Below, one piece after another: positions 23,831-34,814 of a stretch of DNA of 64,000 bases. Made by a program: the position numbers and the translations under genes. The DNA lies in the NCBI RefSeq assembly GCF_003576645.1, contig NC_044917.1, positions 11,894,136 through 11,958,135 of the forward strand, read 5' to 3'. Source of the stretch: Ipomoea triloba (taxonomy: Eukaryota > Streptophyta > Magnoliopsida > Solanales > Convolvulaceae). Position 1 is the first letter of the stretch, and each line of letters begins with the position of its first letter. The notes beneath the pieces were generated by a model that worked only from the letters and a program-made list of their open reading frames with translations, did no database searches and was not told the DNA's origin.

Positions 23831-24125
23831 GGAATAAGGTCCAAATTGGCTATTGAACGTTACCTCAAAGTGCAATTAGGCCACTGAACCAAAAAAAAAT
23901 GCAGTTAGGCCACTGAACGTTCCAAATGTATGCAATTTCACCTGATAGCAAGTTACCATCCATTTCATCAGGTTACTTGCTTACGTGGACTGTGAATTGA
24001 CATTTTAAAATAATTTTTAATAATAAACTATTAAAATTAAAAAATTTAAAAAATAAAAAAATTTTTAAAAAACACACACCATAATAAAGCAAAAATTGTT
24101 TTGTGACAAAACTTGAGTTTCCTCA

Positions 24126-24182
<57 letters not shown>

Positions 24183-24530
24183 AATAAATTAATTAATTAA
24201 TTAAATTTGATTCATCCTCAAGTTTCCTATCAAGGTGGCAAGAGTATTATTAAAAGGGGTAGGAGGTGGCCGCAGGTGTTTTTTTATATTATTTTTTCAA
24301 ATTTTTAAATTATTTTATTTTTTATTTTAATAGTTTATTATTAAAAATTATTTTAAAATGTCAACTCATAGTCCACATATGCAAGTTACCTGATGAAATG
24401 CATGGTAACCTACTATCAGGTGAAATTGAATAAATTAGGAATGTTCAGTGGCCTAATTGCATTTTTTTTTTGTTCAGTGGCCTAATTGCACTTTCAAGTT
24501 ACGTTCAGTGGCCAATTTGAACCTTATTCC
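23831..24530. mobile_element. Foldback MITE, 700 bp
   Basis: It starts GGAATAAGGTCCAAATTGGC and ends GGCCAATTTGAACCTTATTCC, and the inverted arms extend inward through TTAGGCCACTGAAC and ATCAGGT for more than 150 bp each. The flanks TTCCTTTTT and TTCTTTTTT could be an imperfect 9-bp target duplication. An (AAT)n run lies at 24128-24175. It interrupts the left inverted repeat of the element at 23683-27334, so it is younger than that element. Confidence 0.85.
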
Positions 24531-24678
24531 TTCTTTTTTTGCTTGTTCACATATTATAAGAGATGATGAGTCCGTTTTTTTTTTTTTTTTTTTTTTTTTT
24601 TTTCAAATCACCGCGTCATGTTGTTAACATTTCTAAAAATAGTTTTCATGTAGCATTGAATAAGATCACATCATCTGT

Positions 24679-26461
24679 TCATGCTATTTGAAAATGCGAC
24701 GTAATTTCTTCCCACTGTTCAGTGAACCATACCGGTTGAAAGTTGATTTCAATTTTTCTATGTCCTACTATAATTTTAAGAGGCTCACTGAACACGTCTG
24801 CGATACTAAGGAATCGAGATAATCTCGTAGGCTACAAATGTGGAAAAAAAATTAGTGAAATAAAGATAATGTTGAAAGAAGTATAAGGTACAATGTATAA
24901 TGTTACTTACCGCGGATCGTGTAGACAATTTAACATAGAGAGAATGCCATGCATTTATTTGATTAACTGAAAAAGATGGTGGTAGAGCGGACCTTGCGTT
25001 GACTCGTATTTGGTCTAGCACAAAATGAAAAAGATGAGTTAATATTAATAGTAAAATATATAATTTGTATATGATAATTTAGTATGTGATGATACCGCTC
25101 TCACAAAGATGGGAAGTTAAGTATTGGCCTTGACGATTGCGCTCCCTTTTTTTTATTGTCGTTGGCGGAGTAGAGAAATGTTTCAAAAGTAAAAAAAAAC
25201 CAATATGTCTAAATACAACAACATCTCCAAGATTTAAACCATGATTTGTCATGAAATCAGAAGCTCTGATAGTGAAGCACATGTTTTCAAGGGATACTTC
25301 TATTCCGTATGTGGGGGCATGAAGCAAAATCGCGCTTGTTGTTAAATGTTGCATTAAATGTCGATGCATGCAATTTGGAATTTTCTACGTCGCAATTATA
25401 AAAAGTGTATAAGAAATAACATTGCATCCATAAATATTTGATAAAATTAAAGCAATTAATGTAACAAATACATAGATATAATTACCATTGTTATTTGTGA
25501 TGTAATTGTAATTGAAAACCATGTAATAGTGCATGTAGTAACATCAGGCAAATGTCTTTGGGCACAAGCTTTAAAAGAATAAAAAAACCATATGAGGATA
25601 AATGTAGTTACAAAAGAAAAATAAAGAGTCATTTCCATTTTTGGTCCTACTGTTATTTGGGCATTGCCAATTTTAGTCCATTTCATTAATTTTTGCCACA
25701 TTGCGGCCGGTCTTATTTAGTCATTGCCACTTTTAGTCCACCGTTAAAATTTTCTGTCAAATAACCATCCAAAACAAGGGTATTTTGATCTTTTCATGCT
25801 TTTATCATCTCCTTTACCCTTTGTAGTGATTTTCCTTACAAATTTTCATCCAGTGAAGAGGTCCGGCGAAAGCCATGGCTTTGTAATGTGGCTCACATGA
25901 CTTTCGTCGGACCTCTTCAATGGATGAAAATGTGTAAGGAAAACCACTGCAAAGGGTCAAGGAGATGACCAAATGATGAAAAGACCAAAAATACCCCTAT
26001 TTTGGACGATAATTTGATGAAAATTTTAACAGTGGATTAAAAGTGGCAATGACTAAATAAGACTGGCCGCAATGTGGCAAAAATTAATGAAGTGGACTAA
26101 AATTGGCAATGCCTCAATAACAGTAGGACCAAATATGGAAATGGCAAAATGTGGAAAACTATAAGGATAGCTTACGTGATTGGTAATTAATAGCTTGTAA
26201 ACGAATTAGAATATCTTGAGCATATCGTTCAGCATCCTCGTATTCTTCAAACAACATAGCTTCTGGCAATGTTGTATCTAACATTTTCAAATAATTTATC
26301 CAAGACGGAGCTGGAGAACATACATATTGATGTTCTATTGTATGCCTTATAGTTGCAAACAATATTTTTCTTCCGACTATGGTTATTGCAAAATAACGGC
26401 GTGTTTGATAACCTTGATTATCAACAATGAAGTCTTTCTTAAAACTTACAAAAATTGCCAT
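24679..26461 (-). CDS. B3-domain DNA-binding protein (REM type) inside a transposon
   Basis: Five exons on the minus strand: 26461-26176, 25568-25486, 25384-25096, 25014-24911 and 24831-24679. All introns are GT-AG, phases match at each junction, and the 304-residue product has no internal stop. B3-like features appear from about residue 124 onward (KIPNCMHRHL, then CFTIRASDF, NHGLNLGDVVVFR). A second partial B3-like unit follows at about 226-304 (ALPPSFSVNQINAW, GHRKIEINFQPVWF). B3 proteins are plant nuclear DNA-binding factors; the target is unknown. The first 95 residues (exon 1) match nothing I recognise. A TATA box lies 98 bp upstream. Intron 1 is almost wholly a foldback MITE. The gene lies between the long inverted repeats at 23683-27334, so it is probably a captured gene or fragment that has kept its frame. 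Confidence 0.75.
25627..26148. mobile_element. Foldback MITE filling B3 intron 1
   Basis: The near-continuous 520-bp palindrome has left phrases CATTTCCATTTTTGGTCCTA, TTTGGGCATTGCCAATTTTA and AGAGGTCCGGCGAAAG paired with right phrases TAGGACCAAATATGGAAATG, TAAAATTGGCAATGCCTCAA and CTTTCGTCGGACCTCTT. The centre is at about 25890. It occupies most of the 607-bp first intron of the B3 gene, and splicing signals on both sides are intact. Arms this similar imply a young copy and a strong RNA hairpin in the transcript. Confidence 0.9.
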
Positions 26462-26558
26462 TGTAATGTCTAAATAGGAAGAACACTTGGTATGAATTTG
26501 TTGAAAGTAGAATAGTGCAAATAAATGAAAGATATGAAGGAAATGATGAAATTCGTGA

Positions 26559-26567
26559 TTTTTATAG
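26559..26567 (-). promoter_or_regulatory. TATA box of the B3 gene
   Basis: CTATAAAAA on the minus strand lies 98 bp upstream of the B3 start codon, at a spacing that suits a 5' UTR of about 65 bases. Confidence 0.55.
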
Positions 26568-26639
26568 TGAGATTTGGAGTATTTTTACAATAAAAATAAC
26601 ACACATGGTCAATATTTATTTAAGTCCTTCATGGACTTA

Positions 26640-26960
26640 ATATAATTTTTTTTTATTTTTTTTGGTTAGAGGGTAAGATGGACTACTTTAGTCCATCTTA
26701 CTCTCTTTGGTAAAAAAAAAATTTTAAAATATTCAACAAGATGGACTTAATTTTTTATTATCTAAATTTAAAAATATTCAATAAGATGGACTTAATTTTT
26801 TATTATCTTTTTTTTTTTTGTTAAAGAGGGTAAGATGGACTACATCAGTCCATCTTACTCTGTTTGATAAAAAATAAAATTAAAAAGATTCAACAAGACA
26901 AATCCTCACAAATTAATGATTCAACAAGACAAATCCTCGATGGACTGATAAATATTTTTT
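26640..26960. repeat. Paired hairpins with AGATGGACT motifs
   Basis: Two palindromes, at about 26672-26706 and 26824-26862, share GGGTAAGATGGACTAC and AGTCCATCTTACTCT. Between and after them, ATTCAACAAGATGGACTTAA-like direct repeats recur. The core AGATGGACT also occurs inside both terminal inverted repeats (near 23712 and 27306), which links these hairpins to the enclosing element. Confidence 0.75.
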
Positions 26961-27936
26961 CATTGATGATTTAAACGTGGACATTGCATCGAAGAGTGGG
27001 TTGATCTACGACAATAAATACATCTTTGATTGGTGTTGCTACTAAAGTCCATTTCATTGTGAAACTTAGGTGTCCGTCGTTGGTGATTTGCAAACTATTT
27101 TTAGAAATGTTAACAACATGACGCGGTGATTTGCAAAAAAAAAAAAAAAAAAACGGACTCATCATCTCTTATAATATGTGAACAAGCAAAAAAAGAAAAG
27201 CCAAGTCTATCTTTAAAAAAACAAAAAAAACAAAAAAACAATGACGTGTTTTTTTTTCTTTGGCAACTGAAAAATGGACTCAAGGAGTCCATCTTTCTTT
27301 AAAGTAAAGATGGACTCCAGGATACAACTTTACCCCTGATTGGGGTCCAAAAACCCATGCAAGACTTTTTGAGATCCAGTGTTAATTATTTGCCCCGTCG
27401 AGGTTATGACTCCGAACTGGCGAAGTGCAAACGGCGAACGACGGCAAAGTGCGACTCCGACCAACTGCGTGGACGACAGCGACTATCCCTCCCCTCCGCG
27501 ATCGCGACCAGCAACCAGCCCTCTCTACGCCTCCGCGTCTCTACGACCGCAACCAGCCGATTGTGTTATGCTTCTAGACCTCTAGTAAGTGGTATATTTT
27601 TTTAAATTTATATTATTATTGATTTATTGTTAATGTCTTAATGAATAATTGAATATGAATATATGATTTTCATATTTGTTTGTGATTTGTGAATATTGTT
27701 GAGTCAACACAGTATATTTGTTAAAGTTATTCATATTATATTGCAGATTTGGTTGTGATTTGACGATTTGTGAATATTGTTTGTAATTTATGAATATATG
27801 ATTTGTAGATTTGGTATATAAGTATATTGTTAATGTGGCAGTGTGACGATGAGTAAGAGTACTAACTAGTGATTACTGAGTATAAACTAAAAATTTTTTA
27901 ATTAAAATTTGAACTTTTTGCAGCAATTCCAGCAAA

Positions 27937-28328
27937 ATGACATCTCCTAGTGTGAACTATAGCGGTAGTGTTACCAGTATTAATGTTGAATTTGATTTCG
28001 ATTTCGATTCCAAAATGCCTGGTTCTCAACAACCTGAACCTAAATTTCCTTCTATCCAATAAAATGAACAACCTAATTCGGAAGAACGTAAGCCTAAAAG
28101 AGCTAAATCCACTACTTCTGATGTTTGGAAGTCATTTATTAAAATTGGAATGGTTGTTGGTAAAGAAAGGGCCAGGTGTAATAGTTGTCAGAAGGAATAT
28201 ACTGTTGGTGGCATTAGGTATGGAACATCTTCTTTGCTACGTCATATTCCTAATAATGCTATTTGTATTAAGTATTGTCTATTGGAGTATTATTGGAAAA
28301 TTATTGTGATAATTGATGAATGCAAATG
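27937..28328 (+). pseudogene. hAT transposase N-terminus with BED zinc finger
   Basis: An exon with an acceptor (TTTTGCAG, ending 27923) starts at ATG 27937. After one in-frame stop (28060-28062), it encodes a BED-type finger: Trp and Phe in DVWKSFIKIG, the CxxC pair in RCNSCQKEY, then YGTSSLLRHI and a Cys. BED fingers bind the ends of hAT elements. The catalytic and dimerisation domains are absent: the frame ends at 28328 and nothing transposase-like follows before the right terminus. GC-rich sequence at 27400-27590 is probably the original 5' region. Confidence 0.75.
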
Positions 28329-28718
28329 AACTTTGAATGTTTAACTTGTTTTAGTTGTTTATGGACTTAAAGGACTTTAATGATTTATTGATTTATGGAC
28401 TTTTAAAAATTATAAGATTTGTAGAATTTTAATTTTTATTTTGTGTATATTAATTTTGTAATTTAAATACAAAACTACAAGTCTACACTTCTACAACTAA
28501 ATTGTAATTTGTAAATCTAAATTTATTAAATATAAGTGAATATAACAATGAAATAAATGTTTCAACTTTCAACAACACATTTAAAATAATTTTTTTTTAA
28601 AATGAATACGGGAATGCCAACCCGTATGACAAAAGGGTCAGGCCGGCTCGGCCCGTTTTTCGCCAACCCGTGACGGGCCAGCCCGTCCCATACAGGCTGG
28701 CCCGTATTGACCGCTCTA

Positions 28719-28988
28719 GTGCCAATGTTCAAATGTCGATGGGCAAAAAGTAACCTTGAAGTTAAAGTCGATGAGTTTGGAGTTACACTTGTAAATCTTA
28801 ATAGAGAGGGTCATAAGAACGATCGCTTCATCTTGGCATCTCAAGCTACACAAATTTTTTATGTTAGTGATCCATGTGATAAGAAATGGTCTGTAGTACT
28901 TCACGGGAAGAAGTAGATTATTGGTAATGATATTGATGAAATCCCCTCTTTTTCTTCTGGAATAGTACAAATTGATGTAGAGAAATGA
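28719..28988 (+). pseudogene. CACTA (En/Spm) transposase C-terminal fragment, right of hAT insertion
   Basis: Translation continues the frame from 23321 with FKCRWAKSNLEVKVDEFGVT, FILASQATQIFYVSDPCD and KKWSVVLHGKK, the characteristic end of plant CACTA transposases (DUF4216 region). A stop at 28914 interrupts it, and the coding resemblance runs on to 28988. The eight bases GTGCCAAT are present in both halves because the hAT insertion duplicated them. Confidence 0.85.
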
Positions 28989-28999
28989 GATAGATAAAG

Positions 29000-29890
29000 T
29001 ACATGTTGTACGAGTTGATCACCATTAAGGCATATGGGAAATATGAATATTACTTATAATGTTTATCAAATTTTTTAAATTCTTGTCTTATAATTGGTAC
29101 AATTGTTCTATAAATCTAATAGATATATCATATGTTTTTTTATATTTGTTTTTCGAAATGGAACTGACGTATATACATGTATATATGCTTTAAAATAGAT
29201 TATACGAAATACACACACACACACATCTATAAAATTATCTAAACTTTATAAAAATTAATTAAACATGGGTTGTTAGATTTTTTTTATAATAATTAAAATT
29301 AGTTCATTAAAATATGGAGGAGGAATAAAAACTAAATGTGATATGGTGAAAATGAATATAATTATGGTATAAAAGTATAAGTGCACATATATTAGTGTAA
29401 TTGAGTAATAATAATTGCATAATAATTATTATGGTAATTAGGCTAAGCATTCGCCGTTGAATTTTTTAAAATAATTATAATTAAATTATTTCTCATTTTT
29501 TCCATATTTTTTTAATAATAATATAATTATATAAGTCATATTACATATCGATCTTTTTAAGATAATTGTAGATAAACAAGTCATATATTATTCAATTACT
29601 TGAGTAATACTTTTGCACTAACCTTATAATCAAATAAATGTACACGTTCAATATTAGATTTTTTTTTTTTATAATTTCATCTTTATTTTTATTATCTAAA
29701 TATATAATAAAAAATTTATTCGTGCATCGTACGAGTAATTGGACAATTATTTGCTCTAATTCAAGCAAGAAAAACATCAGAAAACATAATCGATTAAACC
29801 AATTTTATCAATTGTGCTATATAATATTCGATGTTATAATGTATATAATTGTATATTGATCTAAATATTCTTAAAGTATTATAACAAATC
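29000..29890. other. AT-rich DNA between CACTA remnant and Helitron end
   Basis: No gene is visible. This is probably CACTA 3' sequence and Helitron body; the boundary between them was not found. Confidence 0.4.
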
Positions 29891-29894
29891 CATT

Positions 29895-29923
29895 CCGTGC
29901 AACGCACGGGCGAAAATACTAGT
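29895..29923 (+). mobile_element. Helitron 3' terminus
   Basis: A perfect hairpin CCGTGC-AAC-GCACGG (29895-29909) is followed after ten bases by CTAGT, ending at 29923. This is the standard Helitron 3' end. The 5' TC end and any Rep/helicase coding were not found, so only the terminus is claimed. Confidence 0.8.
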
Positions 29924-30133
29924 ATATATATATATGCACAACAATGTGCACTGGAAGAAGGAACAATGTGCACGAGAGCTCTAGAAAGGCAAAATGTACA
30001 CTTGTAAGTAGAAAAATATGGAACAACAATTGAAAAGACTAAATTTAATGCATGATCTTCAACACAAAATCATAAAAGATCACAATATTCATCTAAAACT
30101 AGTAATTAGTGATTCATTCATGATCCAATGCTC

Positions 30134-30138
<5 letters not shown>

Positions 30139-30204
<66 letters not shown>
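30139..30204. repeat. (TA)n microsatellite
   Basis: An uninterrupted TA run of about 66 bases. Confidence 0.95.
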
Positions 30205-30208
<4 letters not shown>

Positions 30209-30339
30209 ACCTATGATCTAAAAACTGAAAGGCTCCACAATATGCACTCTAAGCCAAACAACATTTACTATGAAGGCATAACAATGTGCTCTATCGGGCA
30301 TAACAATGTGCTCTGTCACCTAAGGCAATTGTTTCACAT

Positions 30340-30591
30340 GATCCTTTATAAATATATATATATATCAAACTTTATATGGCGGTTCTCACTTAGAACCACC
30401 ATATAAAATATATATATATTTTTTTTAATTTCATATATAGGACATGTATGTTTATAATTATATGGCGGTTTTATAACCGCCGTATAAAGTACGGAGTATT
30501 TATTTACCACGTCACACACTTACACAACACTTCAAAAATCGCAATCTATGTGTAAAAATAACTGTCCTAGTAGCTATGTTTTATAGTAGTG
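30340..30591 (+). mobile_element. CACTA 3' terminal region
   Basis: It ends TATGTTTTATAGTAGTG at 30591, whose reverse complement CACTACTATAAAACATA fits a CACTA terminus. Just inside are palindromic subterminal motifs, ATGGCGGTTCTCACTTAGAA and ATGGCGGTTTTATAACCGCC. The orientation agrees with the transposase remnant at 23100-28988, so both may belong to one element. The 5' end was not located. Confidence 0.5.
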
Positions 30592-30599
30592 TCCCTGTT

Positions 30600-31672
30600 T
30601 CCATTTCATTCTGCTTATTTTTGAAGTCTATTCTAGTTAAGTTCTGCATTTGGGAAGTCTTAACATAAATGCATTATATTCCAATCTCATTTCAGTGTGC
30701 TTATTCCCATTCCCATTCCACTTCATATACATGAACTGACAATTGCTAATATACATTACCATTTCATAATAAAGTTACATGAATACATTAGAATTCATGG
30801 GAGCATATAAATTTTTATGCTCATTCCATATTTTTTGTCAAACACTTAAAATTTCCTAATACTATCACAAAGAAAAAGATAATCAAAACAAATATAACCC
30901 AAATAAGCACATTGTCACATCTTGCTTTCTTCAGAACATTAGCCGTTCTTATTAATACTTTTAGCCGAAAAATTTCTTTCTTGTTTCGATTTATCTATTT
31001 TAATAATTCAGGAATTATCTTTTTTTTTTTTTTTTTTTTTATCTTAGCACATCAGAGAATCAAACCAATCAAAAAATTCACACCCTAGCATACCCCGTCA
31101 AATATTTTACATTTACAATCAATTATTAGAAAATTCTAATAAAATATTAGCAATAAACAAAAAAATAAAAATAAAAAGAGGAATTTTGGATTGCTCACGT
31201 TTATGTCAACACAAGCCCAAAACCTTCCACCCGCATTATCATGAGTCCATGAAGTTTGAAGGGTCAATTCTTTGTCACAAAGACAATAATGAATAGGAAT
31301 TGCTTCCCAAACAAATATATGATCTACTCTGAATTGAACCTAAAGATACAGAAGATAGAGGAGAAACGAGGCATATAGAGGAGAAACTAATGAAACTGAG
31401 AAGAGATGAACATTTATCTTTCTTTGCATTGGAAGTTGAGCTGCTGGCCTATGGATTTGCCCTTCATTGTAAAACTCTAATGAAAGACTAATTTCATAGC
31501 CAGAGGATCAATTAAGTGGCAAAAAAAAAAAAGACAATAACACAAATTAACAAATGGCACGCTATAGTCAAGGGACCAAGAATATTTAGGATGAAAGAGA
31601 AATCACATAAATAACATCACTATAATTACATTCGCTAGATAATATTACATAACTTGAAATAAACCTTACTTA
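30600..31672. other. AT-rich intergenic DNA, no gene seen
   Basis: Contains a T run at about 31020-31041 and no coding or repeat structure that I can support. Confidence 0.5.
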
Positions 31673-32141
31673 TAGAGCGTTTGGTACTTTTCAATCAATT
31701 AAATTCCTGAGAAAATGTTTCTTAGAAATATATTTGATGGGAATAACTTTGCTGGGAAAATTAATTAACATGTTTGGTGTTACCTTAGAAATATAACAAT
31801 TAAATTACTTGAAAAATTAATTAATACATTTTGTTCATTTAAACTTTTTTAGGAAAAATTTTAAAATCTCTAATATATCTTTGCTATATAAAAGTTTTTT
31901 AACATGGCAAGTATGACACCAAAAAGGATAAATATGTAATTCAATAAAGTTGGCAATTTCGTGGTAAGCCAAGAAAAAGAATCTCATCCCTTTTGGATTT
32001 ACTTTCCTTGATCATGGAGTGTGATTATATTCCCATTGACCTAAATTTTCCTAAGTCAAATTGCACAAAACGTGAGAATAATTTCCCACCTTTTAAATTC
32101 CCAAGAAAGTTTGAACTTTCTTGACTGTCAAACGCCCTCTA
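31673..32141. mobile_element. MITE, about 470 bp
   Basis: The ends TAGAGCGTTTGG and CAAACGCCCTCTA form an inverted repeat with a one-base gap. Inside, CTTAGAAATATATTTGATGG and related phrases recur in both halves. It is non-coding; a TA flank is possible at each end. Confidence 0.6.
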
Positions 32142-34235
32142 GTTTAGAGATTTTTTTGAAACTTTGCAAACTTGATAATCTAGGGATTGGACTTGTTATA
32201 TATTTGGCCAGAGATGGTAGAGCGCTAGAAAGCTGAGATATACTAGCCATTGTTTTATTATTTGAGCAACGTTACTCACCCATAAAAATTTTCTCCTCAT
32301 CATAATTTTCTTTCCTAACATGGCATATAGTTTGATTGGTTACTTTACTTTTTTTTATTAAAAATTAGTGGGGCAGTCATTTCATGACATCCAATAATTA
32401 TAAGTTATGTCATGGAGGGAATTTAGGGAAAAAAATTATGAGGGGTAAGAAGAGTTTTCTTTATTATTTTATTTTTAATTGGAACTATAAAGATTTCATT
32501 ACCTGGCCTCAAACAAAGAATGGTACAAAGTACAAACTTTGATTAATGTTTAATTAAATGGCATTATAATTTGATACGGAAAATGTTAATTTCCGCAGTG
32601 GAATCTAATTTCCAATATTCTTCTTTTGAAATGATAATAAATTTTTTTTTATTTGTTTGTTGTTTACAAATTGATTGATTCTACCATGCATGCCTGAATT
32701 AAAAATATATAATCTATTTAGTAATTAAATATAAAAATAATCATATCATATGATAAATTTAGGAGAAATTGTAGAGTTACTCACTCATTTTAATTAAATT
32801 TTTTACTGTAAAAAATAAATGTGTTTTTTTACCGTTAATAATTATCCGTAAATTACCTAATGTATCATGCATAATCATGTGATGTAAAATTGGATACAAA
32901 AGATCTGAAAAATGTAATATTACTTTTTGTCAAATGTAGGCATGATATTCTCCAGACATGCTAGTCATTCTTAATTTCATCGAATGATGAAAATTTTATT
33001 TTATATATTCATCATTGTTTTGTTACATCTTTTCAAATTTACACAATTATAATACTTCTTGTCAAGCCTCGAAAACTCCATATCGAAAATGGTCAATTTA
33101 CAAACATTCACGTCAGAATTGCAGTAGTGAAATTGAAGCTAACATGAAGGATGTCAGACATACATGATATTCACCAAGCATTCTCAACCACCTTTTCATT
33201 TAATTTATTTATTGTAAACTGATTTTTCTTTTCTTTTTCTTTTTTAATAAGGTAGTATTGGGTAGAGGACAGGGATAAATCCAGCGATTGGTGATTAAGG
33301 GGATTGTTGAGCAGAGGTCAGTGAAAGGTTAAGTCCAGCATCTTGCCTCTCAAAAATGTGGTGACGGCTGTGAGCTACAACTTTTCGCGTAGTGGTAAAC
33401 ACTTAATCTTAACAAGTGGTATCAGAGTGGTAAACCAAGAAGAAGTAAACTAGAGTGACAAGAGAAACCCACAGCCACTACCTGAGTGTGTTGGCCTAGT
33501 TCAAACCGAGAAGTGACATAAACCAGAGTGACAAGATCAAACCAAGAAGAGGTAAACCAGAGTAATAAGAGAAACCCACAACCAAAACCAGCCTAGATTA
33601 TACATAGTTGACTGGCATGACTCGATCAAATCAAGAAAGTCAATATGCCGCTCATTCAGTCGAACTTGTAACCTTAGATTACTAAACTTAGGATGGAGTA
33701 ACATGTAAAACAAAGATTTACGTTAAAAAGATACCATCACCACCAAGAAAATGAAGTTGAAGGTATTGAATTAGGTTTTGTAAAAATAAGGGCACATGTA
33801 GAGTAAGAGAGGAAGAGGTAGAAAGAGTCCTTGTGCCAGACAGCTTCAAGTGCAGGGCAAGTAGGTGTACAATATGGTGCTGCTAGCTGGTAGGGCATCT
33901 TCTATTGTCTTGTACCCTAACAATCATGAATTCCCACTCGTACACATTTCAGTAGGTTAACTTAATTACATTCACTTAAATGCTATACATGAGAGAGAAA
34001 GAGAAGAGAATGAATGCCATGTGAAATTCTTATCCTTGATGGAATTCAACAAATGTCACCAACACTGTGTTACACTACTACTAGTATAACATAACACTGT
34101 ATAGCTGTAAACGAATATAATATAATGGGGTTGTCTGTGAATCAACCAATTTCGAGTCGACAATATACTGACCTTATAATATCCCAATGGTGTAACGCTG
34201 AGAGTGAAATCTTTATAATTAATCGTATAGTACTA
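32142..34235. other. Intergenic DNA with possible decayed LTR element
   Basis: No gene is supported. At about 33417, TGGTATCAGAGTGG resembles a tRNA-Met primer binding site, and 33430-33600 contains short repeats of AAACCAGAGT and AAGAGAAACCCACA. These could be the remains of a small LTR retroelement, but no LTR pair was found. Confidence 0.35.
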
Positions 34236-34243
34236 CTTTAACA

Positions 34244-34806
34244 CAGTATTGTAAAAATCGACTTAGGTAGTTGCCTAGACGCCGATTAGGTACTAAGCGC
34301 CCCTAGGCCGAAGGGATTCCAACCCTAGGTGGCTTTTAGTCGGCTAGTCAACTAGGCGTCCTTGGCCGAGTCAGCCTAATGTTTTTTTTTTTTTCTAATT
34401 TTTACACCACCAGTAAAACCCTAGTGTCTAATTCGGCTAAAACTACCAAAGCAGCAAGGCTTAGCGTTGCAGTCCACAAGGCTTAGTCGCTGACTCACCG
34501 TCACCAATCGTCCAACTGTCCAACCATTGCAATCCTAGATAGTCACCACAACCACACTCTTCCTCAGCCTCCTCATCCGCTTGCCATCGCCTACTCTACT
34601 GCACGTCATCACCATGCGACTTTTCCTGCTCGGCTGCTCCTCTTCGATAGTCCTCCAGCAAGTACTCAACAAGCATATAACATATGTAGTTAATTAGTAA
34701 ACTTTATTAGTTATTATACACCCTTCAACTACTCTTTTTTTTTTAATTTTTGGCCGCCTAAGTGCTAGGCGATCCCGGGTGTCTACTAGCAACCTCTTCA
34801 ATATTG
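34244..34806. mobile_element. Non-autonomous hAT-type element with 8-bp target duplication
   Basis: Flanked by CTTTAACA at 34236-34243 and again at 34807-34814. The ends are CAGTATTGTAAAA and, inverted, CAATATTGAAGAG. The subterminal regions are rich in CCTAGGC/GCCTAG motifs (TTGCCTAGACGCC on the left, GCCGCCTAAGTGCTAGGCG on the right), in strong contrast to the AT-rich surroundings. No transposase is encoded. Confidence 0.8.
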
Positions 34807-34814
34807 CTTTAACA

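Larger units (their letters stand above)
23683..27334. mobile_element. Mutator-like element with long inverted repeats carrying a B3 gene
   Basis: The left arm (23683-23830 and, after a nested MITE, 24531-24645) is the reverse complement of the right arm (27088-27334). Both read GGTAAAGTTGTATCCTGGAG from the outside, then GATGGACTCC, a poly-A/T tract, GCTTGTTCACATATTATAAG, and ACATGACGCGGTGATTTGCA near the inner edge. That makes inverted repeats of about 250 bp. The enclosed 2.4 kb holds the B3 gene at 24679-26461 and no transposase. Long inverted repeats around a host-like gene are typical of Pack-MULEs. No 9-bp target duplication was found, so the Mutator assignment is an inference. Confidence 0.7.
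23322..28718. mobile_element. hAT transposon, 5.4 kb, with 8-bp target duplication
   Basis: The termini are TAGAGCTGTCA on the left and TGACCGCTCTA on the right (11-bp inverted repeat, one mismatch). Exact 8-bp duplications GTGCCAAT lie at 23314-23321 and 28719-28726. Both ends are rich in GGGCC/CCCGT motifs (ACGGGTTGGGCC, ACCCGTTACCC, GGCCCGT), which suit hAT subterminal binding sites. The only transposase coding seen is the BED-finger exon at 27937-28328, so the element is deleted. It contains the long-inverted-repeat element at 23683-27334. Confidence 0.88.

Noticed and set aside
23683..27334. A 9-bp target duplication for the long-inverted-repeat element
   Set aside because: The nine bases before 23683 and after 27334 do not match, so Mutator membership rests on structure alone.
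33417..33430. A complete LTR element around the primer-site-like TGGTATCAGAGTGG
   Set aside because: No LTR pair, polypurine tract or coding sequence was found nearby.
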